From Lagopus muta (lineage: Eukaryota; Chordata; Aves; Galliformes; Phasianidae): a DNA stretch of 64,000 bases. This document shows, one piece after another, positions 30,001 to 36,740 of this stretch. The stretch is from the NCBI RefSeq assembly GCF_023343835.1, contig NC_064437.1:25023001-25087000 (forward strand), read 5' to 3'. The notes beneath the pieces were generated by a model. That model was not told the origin of the DNA. It saw only the letters and a program-made list of their open reading frames with translations, and did no database searches. Both the position numbers and the translations under genes were made by a program. Positions within the stretch are counted from its first letter, which is position 1, and every line of letters begins with the position of its first letter.

Positions 30001-32175
30001 AAAAGAGAGCATAATACAGAATTCCACGTGTAAAATCCTATACTGATGCTCAGGTATTCACATAGAGAGGAATGTGGGCCTAGGAAAGAGCCAAATTCCC
30101 CCCAAACTCACACAACTTGGTTTCACTGACATCACTTTTTAGAAAGCGGAGTGCAATTTCTTAAGCATCAAAGTTAAGTTCCCACAGAAAGACTGCAATT
30201 TCAGTGCTCAAAGATGAAAAATGATGAAGCACCATGATGATGTACCAATGTACAGCCCCAGTTTCTGACTCCTTTGGGAAAGCAGGGGAGAACTCTTTGT
30301 TCAGGTTTACAAAAATAAGAGAACTCTGCATTTTCTTAGATAGGAAATAAGATAATACCATGCTTGAGACTTAGAAGGTAGTACTGTGCTCAAGGCTAAG
30401 CTTGCTGTGTCAAAAATTTCTTTTATTACCTGTGGAAAGTATTTTCTGAAATACAGGACTGTCTGACATGCACGCACACCACAATCATTTGCTCTATTTT
30501 CAACCTAACAGCAAACCACTGAGCAAAATATTTTCATTCAAACTATTCTGATTTGAAAAGCAGTTAAGAACGAGTACTTACAGCAGCTTTAGTCTGAGAA
30601 GGAGTAGCCCATGCTGCAGTTGGATCTTGTATAGCAGAAGAAAAGAAATAAGTTACTTATTATTAAATGGAAAATAATGAAAGAAAATGCTGCTTGAGAA
30701 CAATTGTCATTGGCTCGCTAATCGAGTTCTTTTAATGACTCAATTCCAGCCTGTAAATACCCTCAGTAAGAGGCTGTTATCAGCCATGATTCATCTTAAC
30801 AGAGCAATAAAATATTTAATGTCAAATTTAATGAGTTCACTAAGTTACGCTGAATGCATTACAAGACTTGAAACCAGATCTACCACACATTACAGAAGAT
30901 AACAAAGCCAGCTGTCTACCCCAACACAATATCTTAGATGGAGTAATGGTCATGAAGAGCAAGCACAAGGCACTAATCCCCTTCAGCCTTTTAATACAAA
31001 CAGCACGAGCTCCACAGAAACCCCAGGTCAGCAGGATACAGCAGTGCTTTCCTCTAAAATTATTTACTTCTTCAGTTCACTTATTTCTTTCAAGAAATAA
31101 TAATTTATATATATTTCTTTCAAGAAATAATAATTTATAATATATATATAATTGCTTACACACACAACATTCAAAAACTTTATGTGGATCAGAACCATGG
31201 AGAAGAGTAGGTATTAAGAAGTTTCAAAAATACATGTTTTTTCCTTACAGTAAAAAAGATGCCAATATCATTTTGGGCAAGATAAAACGATGGTAAGGAA
31301 TAGGAGGGATAAGAAAGTAAGACAGAAACGACTGCTCTTTGAGGGATGGTGTTCCATGTCTACAGAACCCCTCAGTTTCATAACTTACATGATTTGAAAA
31401 GAAACTGAACATATCACAGGAGACATCAACAGTAATGTCCTCTTGTAGATAAAACAGTCATCTGTATCTACTTTTTAATTTCTGGAGTCCAGTTTTGTCA
31501 CAGTGGGGATCATATGCCTGATCTCAAACCACGGGCTCAGCATGTGACTCAGCTGCTCCACCAGATGAGAGCCTTCTTCCTCTTAGAGATGTAGCATACT
31601 TTCTCCCCCCTCCCCTTTCAATTGCAGACTAATCACAACAGCGAAAAGCTCCTTGGATTCCTCCAGCTCTAGACAACCTAAGTGCTGCCAGGGGTGATGT
31701 ACTGCTTCTAGTCAACAGTCTGCAGCTCTTCACCACTCTGGAACTGAGCTGGAGGCAAGAGCAACTGCTTATCAGATGCTTCTTTCAAGAGACTACAGTT
31801 CCCAATTTCTGTTCCTGCATTGCTCCTCTTCTACAACACTAAAAAAAATAAATAAAAGCTGTCTCTGTGCCGTCTTGGCAGCCACACCACAGGCTGGCAA
31901 TTCCTAACACAGATCAGCAAATACTCTGCAGATCACAGTATGAAACTGCTACCTCTGCAGAAAATAAGTCATATAATACATGGTCTTAGCTTCTACATCA
32001 AGGCAGAAGAATGCTGTCTATGAAAGCTCCACAAAGTTTCAAAGAAGTCGTGATAAAAGACTTTTTACAGCAAAGAAATACAGTAGAGAAAATCCATACC
32101 TCTGGTCGAATCCTTGGCTTGGTTATGCCTTGGATTCTGCTGAGCCACCTCACTGGACTTGTTGGTCCACATCAT
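5846..32175 (-). CDS. CEP350: CEP350, centrosome-associated protein 350 (5' half of the coding region, 26 exons)
   Basis: Large centrosomal coiled-coil scaffold. In the known family it docks the FOP/CEP19 module at centrioles and anchors microtubules. Coding exons on the minus strand, from 5' to 3': 32175-32100, 30625-30582, 29651-29537, 28723-28591, 27441-26825, 26318-26208, 22971-22858, 20544-20401, 19344-18692, 18019-17892, 16745-15706, 15066-14913, 14364-14201, 13924-13735, 12515-12295, 12181-12018, 11831-11721, 11457-11317, 10517-10381, 10012-9896, 9654-9488, 8975-8779, 8265-8081, 7868-7781, 7411-7265, 6003-5846. They join in one frame to 5,516 nt (1,838 codons plus 2 nt) with AG/GT junctions throughout. 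The translation matches human CEP350 as I remember it, for example TKAALRHIENKLE near the start and LPSESHRRINLEKKRG later. Human CEP350 is about 3,117 residues, so the C-terminal ~40% with the CAP-Gly domain is off the left edge. The last exon ends in phase 2 and must continue. Confidence 0.95.
6359..6541 (-). repeat. CR1 LINE 3' fragment, minus orientation
   Basis: The plus strand begins ATCACAGAATCACAGAACAG and continues TTGGGTTGGAAGGAACCT, then CAGGGACACCTCCCACCAGA and GGGCAACCTGTTCCAGCAC. This is the reverse complement of the known CR1 3' end, so the element points left. It lies in a CEP350 intron and is truncated at its 5' side, as most CR1 copies are. Confidence 0.9.
6732..7040 (-). 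repeat. CR1 LINE 3' fragment, minus orientation
   Basis: Longer copy in the same orientation as its neighbour: CACAGAGTCACAGAATTG at the 3' end, then CATCTAGTCTAACTCCCCTG, CTCTCTGGGCAGTCTGTGCC, CAGTGCCTCACCACC and CCCCTTGTCCTGTCAC. Somewhat diverged from the typical CR1 reading. It ends about 225 bp before the CEP350 exon at 7265. Confidence 0.9.
7265..7411 (-). CDS. CEP350: CEP350 coding exon, residues 1738-1786
   Basis: 49 codons, phase 0 at both ends: AEIKRLQEANKAARKERQLI then LKQQAEIERIRQTTMKLQEK, matching human. The coiled coil continues. The first of two possible AG acceptors (exon start at 7411) keeps the human residue order. Donor CTT/GTAAGT. Two CR1 copies lie in the intron just downstream. 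Confidence 0.96.
7781..7868 (-). CDS. CEP350: CEP350 coding exon, residues 1708-1737
   Basis: Encodes HLRDKGEDDKMPPIRKRQRG and LLLRLQQEK; human has HLRDKGEDDKMPPLRKKQRG. Acceptor TTTGCAG, donor AAAG/GTAACT. Confidence 0.97.
8081..8265 (-). CDS. CEP350: CEP350 coding exon, residues 1647-1707
   Basis: Begins ELSMPFSGGQDSFSKFTMEM, then VRQYMKEEEVRAAHQSSLL and REKALKEKTKAELAWLEHQ. Almost identical to human; start of a second long charged coiled coil. Acceptor TTACAG, donor GGAA/GTAAGA. Confidence 0.97.
8779..8975 (-). CDS. CEP350: CEP350 coding exon, residues 1581-1646
   Basis: Acidic then basic: ASIATEYSLKFDESMTEDEI followed by SFRSLLPSESHRRINLEKKR and DDSDEEVSPEKTALSS. Near-identical to human. 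Acceptor CCTCAG, donor TCAAG/GTATGT. Ends in phase 0. Confidence 0.96.
9488..9654 (-). CDS. CEP350: CEP350 coding exon, residues 1525-1580
   Basis: Contains SSRQESPSVPSSKENEKKL and DDSLPSDSILSLPDEK, matching SSRQESPSVPSCKENEKKL and DDSLRSDSVPSLPDEK in human. Acceptor GAAACAG, donor AAAG/GTTAGC. Confidence 0.95.
9896..10012 (-). CDS. CEP350: CEP350 coding exon, residues 1486-1524
   Basis: Encodes SQSKEAGDSKQTYSLAFDSY then SESSRSKVHDR, corresponding to SQSKEGTLDSKHQKYSASYD and SESSGYKNHDR in human. Acceptor TTTCAG, donor GGAG/GTAAGA. Serine-rich linker. Confidence 0.9.
10381..10517 (-). CDS. CEP350: CEP350 coding exon, end of the central coiled coil, residues 1441-1485
   Basis: Begins MMELARTQISDTVSAPAAP and ends in RQHHSEFMKQLRARPDTNR, matching MAELTRTHISDAV and RQHLPDFVKQLRTRTETDR in human. 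Acceptor CTCAG, donor ACAG/GTTTTG. Confidence 0.94.
11317..11457 (-). CDS. CEP350: CEP350 central coiled-coil exon, residues 1394-1440
   Basis: 47 codons, phase 0 at both ends. Contains ETLHHLVQSRQGAAEVLQET, aligned with ESLQQVVQSQREVTEVLQEA in human. Continuous charged helix. Acceptor GCACAG, donor TGAG/GTGAGA. Confidence 0.94.
11721..11831 (-). CDS. CEP350: CEP350 central coiled-coil exon, residues 1357-1393
   Basis: 37 codons beginning AQQQRHEWDVTLLKMKAEQE, matching AQQQRHERDLALLKLKAEQE in human. Phase 0 at both ends. Acceptor CTATAG, donor TCAG/GTAATG. Confidence 0.95.
12018..12181 (-). CDS. CEP350: CEP350 coding exon, start of the central coiled coil, residues 1302-1356
   Basis: Contains MRFSPAALQHRLSAELNYL and AIEESVRQLSDVERVRGISL, then AQQESVSLAQILK; almost identical to human. 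Heptad-like helix. Acceptor CTTCAG, donor AAAG/GTAGCA, phase 1 in and phase 0 out. Confidence 0.95.
12295..12515 (-). CDS. CEP350: CEP350 coding exon, residues 1228-1301
   Basis: Begins FSDRGRSQKTPTSSPSPSSQ, matching SSDKGRSQKTPTSPLSPSSQ in human; continues with DLSLGASRPAAG. Acceptor CTGTCAG at 12516-12517 fits the incoming phase; the nearby CTCAG does not. Donor AGTG/GTGAGT. Confidence 0.92.
12516..13734 (-). other. CEP350: CEP350 intron, 1.2 kb
   Basis: No exon, RNA gene or named repeat visible; AT-rich with stops in all frames. Confidence 0.6.
13735..13924 (-). CDS. CEP350: CEP350 coding exon, residues 1165-1227
   Basis: Contains LESFNGSSHH near its start and DYEQNTDTDNTIENLSGQS at its end, matching DSFTGNVQ and DFEQTLDTDSTLEDLSGHS of human CEP350. 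Acceptor TTCTTAG, donor TGAG/GTAACA. Phase 1 in, phase 2 out. Confidence 0.92.
14201..14364 (-). CDS. CEP350: CEP350 coding exon, residues 1110-1164
   Basis: Contains ASQHSSGPRSAASSHSSTSS then KKRGKKE, matching TSQHSSGAQSAASSRSSTSS and GKKGKKE in human. Acceptor TTTTAG, donor GAAC/GTAAGT. Serine-rich, low complexity. Confidence 0.93.
14913..15066 (-). CDS. CEP350: CEP350 coding exon, residues 1059-1109
   Basis: Contains VSYEDDFDYSPGSSTLTDKK, matching VSYEDDFVSSPGTGTSTEKK in human. Acceptor CTCCAG, donor TCAG/GTAGGT. Phase 1 in, phase 2 out. Confidence 0.92.
15706..16745 (-). CDS. CEP350: CEP350 largest coding exon, residues 712-1058
   Basis: 1,040 nt, fully open. Conserved blocks: QYKSKLDRIKALKATAASL, FSARIQKMLG, DNLPGVGNLGEFKKLPE, IDSVSEGPLL, EPIKEFQKEAEKYLPL and GSPHSVINIFAKSYHLHGK. 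Each has a near-identical human counterpart. Acceptor GTTTCAG, donor AAGG/GTAAGG. Apart from short helices it looks disordered, rich in serine and proline. Antisense open frames in this stretch are shadows. Confidence 0.96.
17892..18019 (-). CDS. CEP350: CEP350 coding exon, residues 670-711
   Basis: Encodes GYQPSGESDKENKAQERPPS and SASSSSDMSLSEP, nearly identical to human, followed by a QQQQ tract not present in the human sequence as I remember it. Acceptor TTTGTAG, donor TGAG/GTGAGC. Confidence 0.93.
18692..19344 (-). CDS. CEP350: CEP350 large coding exon with first long coiled coil, residues 452-669
   Basis: 653 nt. In order: an arginine/serine-rich stretch; the conserved block EIRGILDDLQLDS; RSHSPTKRKPDK (basic, SP-rich); then a long charged helix from DTDEVRQYIIRQQEERKKKQ through QKNKRLQELYRKQKEAF, predicted coiled coil; then QETYSKLLLE. 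All align with human CEP350. Acceptor TTAACAG, donor ACAG/GTATAG. Ends in phase 0. Confidence 0.95.
20401..20544 (-). CDS. CEP350: CEP350 coding exon, residues 404-451
   Basis: Contains ISASSWREGQKLVRKLLGPA, corresponding to ISTSSWRDGQKLVKKILGPA in human, then an arginine-rich tail. Acceptor TGTGCAG, donor CCTG/GTAAGT. Phase 1 in and out. Confidence 0.93.
22858..22971 (-). CDS. CEP350: CEP350 coding exon, residues 366-403
   Basis: Lysine-rich. The block KEKPGERNKERKASRPVRKV corresponds to KEKPAEKSKEKKVVKPVRKV in human. Acceptor is a T-tract then TTAG; donor CCAG/GTGACC. Phase 1 in and out. Confidence 0.88.
22972..26207 (-). other. CEP350: CEP350 intron, 3.2 kb
   Basis: AT-rich with frequent stops in all frames. 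I see no exon, RNA gene or repeat family that I can name in it. The intron is delimited by the AACCAG-exon acceptor at 22972-22973 and the donor at 26206-26207. Confidence 0.6.
26208..26318 (-). CDS. CEP350: CEP350 coding exon, residues 329-365
   Basis: Encodes FNPAEAKIRAPDGKIWHEQ and onward, the counterpart of FNPSETKIRTPDGKVW in human CEP350. Acceptor TTCCAG, donor ACAG/GTGATA. Phase 1 in and out. Confidence 0.92.
26825..27441 (-). CDS. CEP350: CEP350 large coding exon, residues 123-328
   Basis: 617 nt. Recognisable blocks are VVRYLNDGPAIDALQNNEA, HRLEILKRQQHDAKLEKLKE followed by RIRKQWE (a short charged helix), and VRKVAAAPAAPAYKG at the end. All have close human counterparts. Donor AAAG/GTATGG. 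The acceptor is an ambiguous NAGNAG (exon may start at 27441 or 27438), adding or removing one residue. Confidence 0.93.
28591..28723 (-). CDS. CEP350: CEP350 coding exon, residues 79-122
   Basis: Acceptor TTTCAG, donor ACAG/GTTAAG. Contains the conserved blocks SPLRATTLESNVKK and RVEFREPLASY, which match human CEP350. The region is basic and serine-rich, with no obvious globular fold. Phase 1 in, phase 2 out. Confidence 0.92.
28905..28992 (+). repeat. CR1 LINE 3' end fragment, plus orientation
   Basis: Reads GACTGGAACTAGATGATCTT, then CCCTTTCAACCCAACCC and the terminal ATTCTATAATT repeats, the diagnostic CR1 3' tail. Inside a CEP350 intron. Confidence 0.8.
29537..29651 (-). CDS. CEP350: CEP350 coding exon, residues 41-78
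   Basis: Begins LRHIENKLEIAPTSTAVFD, almost identical to the human N-terminal segment. Acceptor TTCTAG, donor AAAG/GTATGT. Ends in phase 1. Confidence 0.93.
30582..30625 (-). CDS. CEP350: CEP350 coding exon, residues 26-40
   Basis: This short 44-nt exon has a pyrimidine tract, acceptor ACAAG and donor GCTGCT/GTAAGT. It encodes PTAAWATPSQTKAA, aligned with SWDALSQTKAA of human CEP350. It enters in phase 1 and leaves in phase 0. Confidence 0.85.
31081..31140 (+). repeat. Tandem duplication, two 30-bp units
   Basis: 31081-31110 and 31111-31140 are near-identical (TTTCTTTCAAGAAATAATAA core). The unit includes the imperfect palindrome TTTCTTTCAAGAAA. It is followed by an AT dinucleotide run to about 31152. 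In a CEP350 intron. Confidence 0.85.
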
Positions 32176-32185
32176 GTCAATTTAT
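32100..32185 (-). CDS. CEP350: CEP350 exon 2 with the start codon
   Basis: The acceptor (T-rich tract then GTAG) precedes 32185; the donor AGAG/GTATGG follows 32100. Ten nucleotides of leader come before a doubled ATGATG; the first ATG is at 32175-32173 with G at -3. It encodes residues 1-25 plus one base (begins MMWTNKSSEVAQQNPRHNQ). The human protein starts MRSSKSKE with the same NPR-N-Q-KD spacing, which supports this start. Confidence 0.88.
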
Positions 32186-34468
32186 CTACAAAAAAAAAAA
32201 ATTACATAAAAAATAAATAAATTGTATGCTAAAGGTAATATGACCTTGATCACGAGGATGAAATTCTAGAAAGAAGGGAAACTGGCTGTTTTCTTTTGTA
32301 TTTTAGTATTTTGTTACAGAGAGCAAGCCAGGTGAAGTCAGAGAATTCTGCTGCTAGGACAGGTGCTGCACAGCTCCTTCACACAGCCCTGCAGCTCTGT
32401 GCATCACATCATTTGTGCTGGGAAGCACTGCCCTGCTCTGCCTCAGAAACCATCTTCTGTTGTGCTAGATAAATAGTAAAGCAAACATGAACAGAAGTGG
32501 GGACATTTTCCATAAAGAACCAAGCTTGAGAGCTGATAGCAGTGCTTTAAGTCACCATTATCAGGCTTCTGGCACAAGGAGAAACATGACAAAACACACC
32601 CAGTATGTATATACATTTAGCATAAGAGAGCTTGCAACCATTTCTTAAGGGAACACATTAACCCTCTTCAAGTAATTACTTGTGATTTACTCTTATCCTT
32701 TGAATTACCAATATATATACAGAGGATCTTAGTCTGGGACTAGAATTGTCCTCACTATAAACACACAGCTCTATACAGATTATTGTATGATGCCCTTGAG
32801 AACACAGTATAGTAATATTCTCTATGTATTCCTACATTCTTTAAAGAAGTTTCAGATGAAAAAAAAGGAGGCATGAGATTATTTCTTGCATCTTTCATCC
32901 TGATGCTCAAGGAAGGATTGGCAGCCCTGCATCTGAGCTGAGCAGATCACAAGTCAGACTGAAACAGCCCAATTTTAATATCAAATAAATATCAAAAAAG
33001 CTCTAGTTTCCAATCGCAATGCCATTTGTAACCATAAAGGTTGGCTTTTCAGGTGTCCCTCTCCCCTCTTTTGGAAGGATGAGAAGAATTCAGCAGCTTT
33101 TCAAGATCCACCAACAAATGATGCTGATTTCCACCAACCTCTGAATTCCTAAAATAACTTCTTCCTATCGCTACAGCTCACATGAGCAAGCAGAGCCCTC
33201 TGAAAAACAAGTATTTGTTTAAGTCAGTGCCCCTCTCTGCAAGAAGTTACACCAGAGGAAAGCAGCCAGGAGTGGGGGAGAAAAGAAAGAAAAAGCAAAT
33301 GAAGATACAGTTGCCAAGTCTATTTATAAGATTTACACGCAGGAGAACAGACCAGCCAGGCACCAAAATACACTGACATGAATACTGACACTACACTAAA
33401 CACTAACACTACACTAAAATGCGATGCAAAGGAAGCGTAAATAATTTTCAAAAATATCGTTTTACATCAACCTAAAAATTGCCTCAACGTTCCATGAACA
33501 GTTTTAAGAATAAACGCGTTGTAAAAACTGCATTCTGAAGTGAATGCTTCAAAAACTGAACGGTCCATCCCCATTCTGCACGCAAGTTGGAGGAAGCAGG
33601 GGATAAACAGCAGCTCAACAACCCAAATTCCAAAGAACTTCTGGATGCCAAAGGTTATCTGCAGCCTGGATAAGGCCATGGAAAAAACTGGAAGGCTGCA
33701 GATTCAGCAAAGCTGATGTGGTGGTGTGAGGGCTCCCATGCAGGCAGTCAGGTCACCAAACGCTGGTTTGCCAAGCCTTGGGTGGATGGCTGAGACACAA
33801 ACGTGGTCTGACATTCCACGACCACATCACGTGCCCGTCTCGTTTTTTACCCATTTGTCCAAGAAAGAAAAAGGTACACACCAAAAGGTGCAGAACTGCT
33901 GCTGATGAGTGCATTGAGGGGAAACTAGCAAGAAAAGCAAACTCCTGCAAGAAAATGAGGAGAAAACACCACTGTCTTCCACAGACAGTTCCTATGGGCG
34001 TGATAAGACATGGCAAACGAGGAAATGGAAACTAAGAGAAAAACACTGCCACGCAGAAAAAGAAGAGAAACCAGCACTGAATTTACTATCACACACACCA
34101 GATAGCATTGAAAGGAACTGCAGATAACAAAACAAGTCAAACATCAAGAGAACAGCATTTCTGAAAGGAAAGGGCAATGTAAGAGTAGAATATGCTTAGC
34201 AAAGGTACTCCAAAAAATGTCAAGATACAAAAAACAGGGCTAGGAAAAGAGAGATAAGCAGGATGTAGAAGAGAGAGAGAGACTGGGGAAAGACAGGTAG
34301 GACAGGAATGGAACAGAAGAACGAATGGCAAAAAGGAGGAAAAGCAATGGGAAGACTGGTTTTGTTGTTCAGTTTTCCAAGAGTGCTCAGTATGATTTTT
34401 TTTCCTTGGTAGCACAACCTCGAGTAAAGGAAGGAAGAAACTCAGAAAACATTGCAACAAGGAAATGG

Positions 34469-34522
34469 GAGAGGAAACTGCATCATATGGATTCAGAGAG
34501 GAAACTGCATCATATGGATTCA
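34469..34522 (+). repeat. Perfect tandem duplication, two 27-bp units
   Basis: 34469-34495 and 34496-34522 are identical (each starts GAGAGGAAACTGCATCATAT). Because 27 is a multiple of three, open frames run through it and inflate a spurious minus-strand ORF. Confidence 0.95.
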
Positions 34523-34905
34523 GAGAAGGCAGAGTATGAGCAAGAGACTGACCACAGCTTTCATTAGCAGTCAGTAACTGCAAAACAAAAAACACCCACA
34601 GTATGTAGACGAATGATATCCCTCAGGACCTTGCTTCTTATATAAACACAAGGATGCCAAAGGAAATCAAGTCACACAACAGAAAACATGCAGGCTCGCT
34701 AAGAGGAAGGAGAGAAGCAAATGATTGATACTGACTTCTAAGGGTTGATATTAACTGTTTAACCCACAAAGTGGGAGCTTCTGTTCCAGGCTGGGAATAC
34801 ACGGGGCCAGCACTTGGCACAGCTTAGCTACCATAAAGCAGCAGCACCAGCAGGAGCCATCCTCCTCTTGTTCTACACCTTGGTTTTCCTTGCCTTATGC
34901 AGGCA

Positions 34906-34990
34906 TAAAGTCATAAAGTCTTAGAATCCTTAGGGTTAGAAGGGACCCTTAGAGGTCATCTAGCCCAAATCCCAGTCCTGTAACACACTC
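34906..34990 (-). repeat. CR1-like LINE 3' fragment, minus orientation
   Basis: CATAAAGTCATAAAGTC followed by TTAGAAGGGACCCTTAGAGG and TCATCTAGCCCAAATCCC is the inverted CR1 3' end of a more diverged subfamily. In CEP350 intron 1. Confidence 0.7.
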
Positions 34991-36574
34991 CCTAGTCGTT
35001 ATCCAAAGGCAAATGCTTGAAGCTGCTTCCTCAAGGGCTGCGTGTGGGGCTGAGGACAGCAGAACCACTGCCACCCCTGCTCCTACAGGGCACGGCTGGG
35101 GCTCCAAGGCCTGACAGAGGCTGCACATCCCACTCCAGTGGCTCCCACTGTGCCCAGTCCTGCGCAGCGCAGGCAGAGCCTGTGGGGAAACAGACACAGG
35201 GAAAGGCTACAGGGAGACTGTTCCAGTTTTAAGTCTTTGCTTACAAAGAACTGGAAGTTGGCTTCTGAATCCTTAAGACCCGCTGAACTCCTGCCTGCAC
35301 AGCTACAGCTCTGTGCTACTGCCGGAACAGACACTCACAGGCGGACAGACCTTGTCAAACAAACTGGTTTTGGGAGCAAGCCTGCTGAAAGTGATGGAAT
35401 TTCTATTTAAAGGTGCCAGAAACACTTTCCATGACTCCTTAAATGCCACACAGTACAATTTCTAATGATGTGCTTGAGTTCAGAACACAAATACATTCAT
35501 CCACTCCGTTTTCTGGAATCTGAGCTTTTACCACATTGCATTATTCCAAATAAACAGGAGATCAAAACATCCATATTACATTAAGACTTTTGTTTTAACG
35601 TTCATTTGATACAAGAGTAACCAGCATTTTGTTTTGCCTCAACATATACTGAAAAAGCTTCCTCCCTCAAAGCAGAAAGAAGCAGGTGACTTCTTGACCT
35701 TCCTGGTCACTGGAACTGGGGACAAGTTCCAGTGCAACAAATACACATCTGCCCAAAATAAATACATGAAAAACAAAAACAAAAAAAAAACCACCAACAA
35801 ATACACATCACCCACAATCTTTCTCCAGACCCCCAAAGAGATTTCTGCAAGAAAGTTGGGGGTTTTTCTTCTTGTGAAGTTTAGTTGTGCCTCATGATAG
35901 AGTTCCTGGCTTCCAACCACCAAGAGTGCCTGCACAGGTAGCTCTGCCTGCTATTGCATCCAAGCAGCTGCTATTGCTATGACTCAGAGATTGTTTACTG
36001 GTCCACACTGCTCTGGGCCCCACTGAGTAAGGCTGTATGTGAGACAACAGGTAATTATGTGAGGCCAACGCAAAAAAATGCTGAAAGTAAGCAACAAGGC
36101 ACAACTGTTAGCTGCTCTCAATGAGTAATGTTGTAGGCAATACTGTTCAGTCCTGCAATGCAAGCAGTAAATATACAAGATGATCTCATGTTCTGGTTGT
36201 TAAGAAAATAGAAACTATCAATCAAAAAGATTCATTTATATATCTATGTATGTATGTGTGACTTTTGGCCTGTCTTAAGCTAGAAAAATATTTTAAAAGC
36301 TTTTAGGGATACTAAAGAAGTTAAACAGGGCAATCAAGATACAGCACACATTTACATACAGAAAAGCAGTAAGAAAAATGTGAAGTGCACATAGCTACCT
36401 CTAACTGTTAACCAGAAAGACAAATGACATCAACTGTCCCACCCCCATCAAACAGCAGAAAATTCAGCTGAGACACACAAACACGAAGCACGAGTTGTAA
36501 GATGAAATCACTGACATCAGCCAGGTACTAAATTTGCATCCAAACTACACTGAAGAATCTCCTATGAATGAAAC

Positions 36575-36740
36575 TGCTGCCCAGATTGCTGTGGATGTTC
36601 CACCCCTGCAGGTGTTGAAGACCAGGCTGAATGGAGCCTGGATCTGGAGGTTGGTGGCTCTGCTTGTGGCAAAGGGGTTGGAACTTAATGATCCTTGAGG
36701 TCCCCTCCAACCCAAGCCATTCTATGATTCATTCATTCTA
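36575..36740 (+). repeat. CR1 LINE 3' end fragment, plus orientation
   Basis: Contains GGTGGCTCTGCTTGTGGC, GGGGTTGGAACTTAATGATC, CCCTCCAACCCAAGCCATTC and the terminal ATTCTATGATT repeats typical of CR1. In CEP350 intron 1. Confidence 0.88.

Noticed and set aside
34137-34595. Minus-strand open frame of 152 codons with an internal repeated peptide
   Set aside because: The peptide repeat is simply the 27-bp tandem duplication translated; no homology or promoter context.
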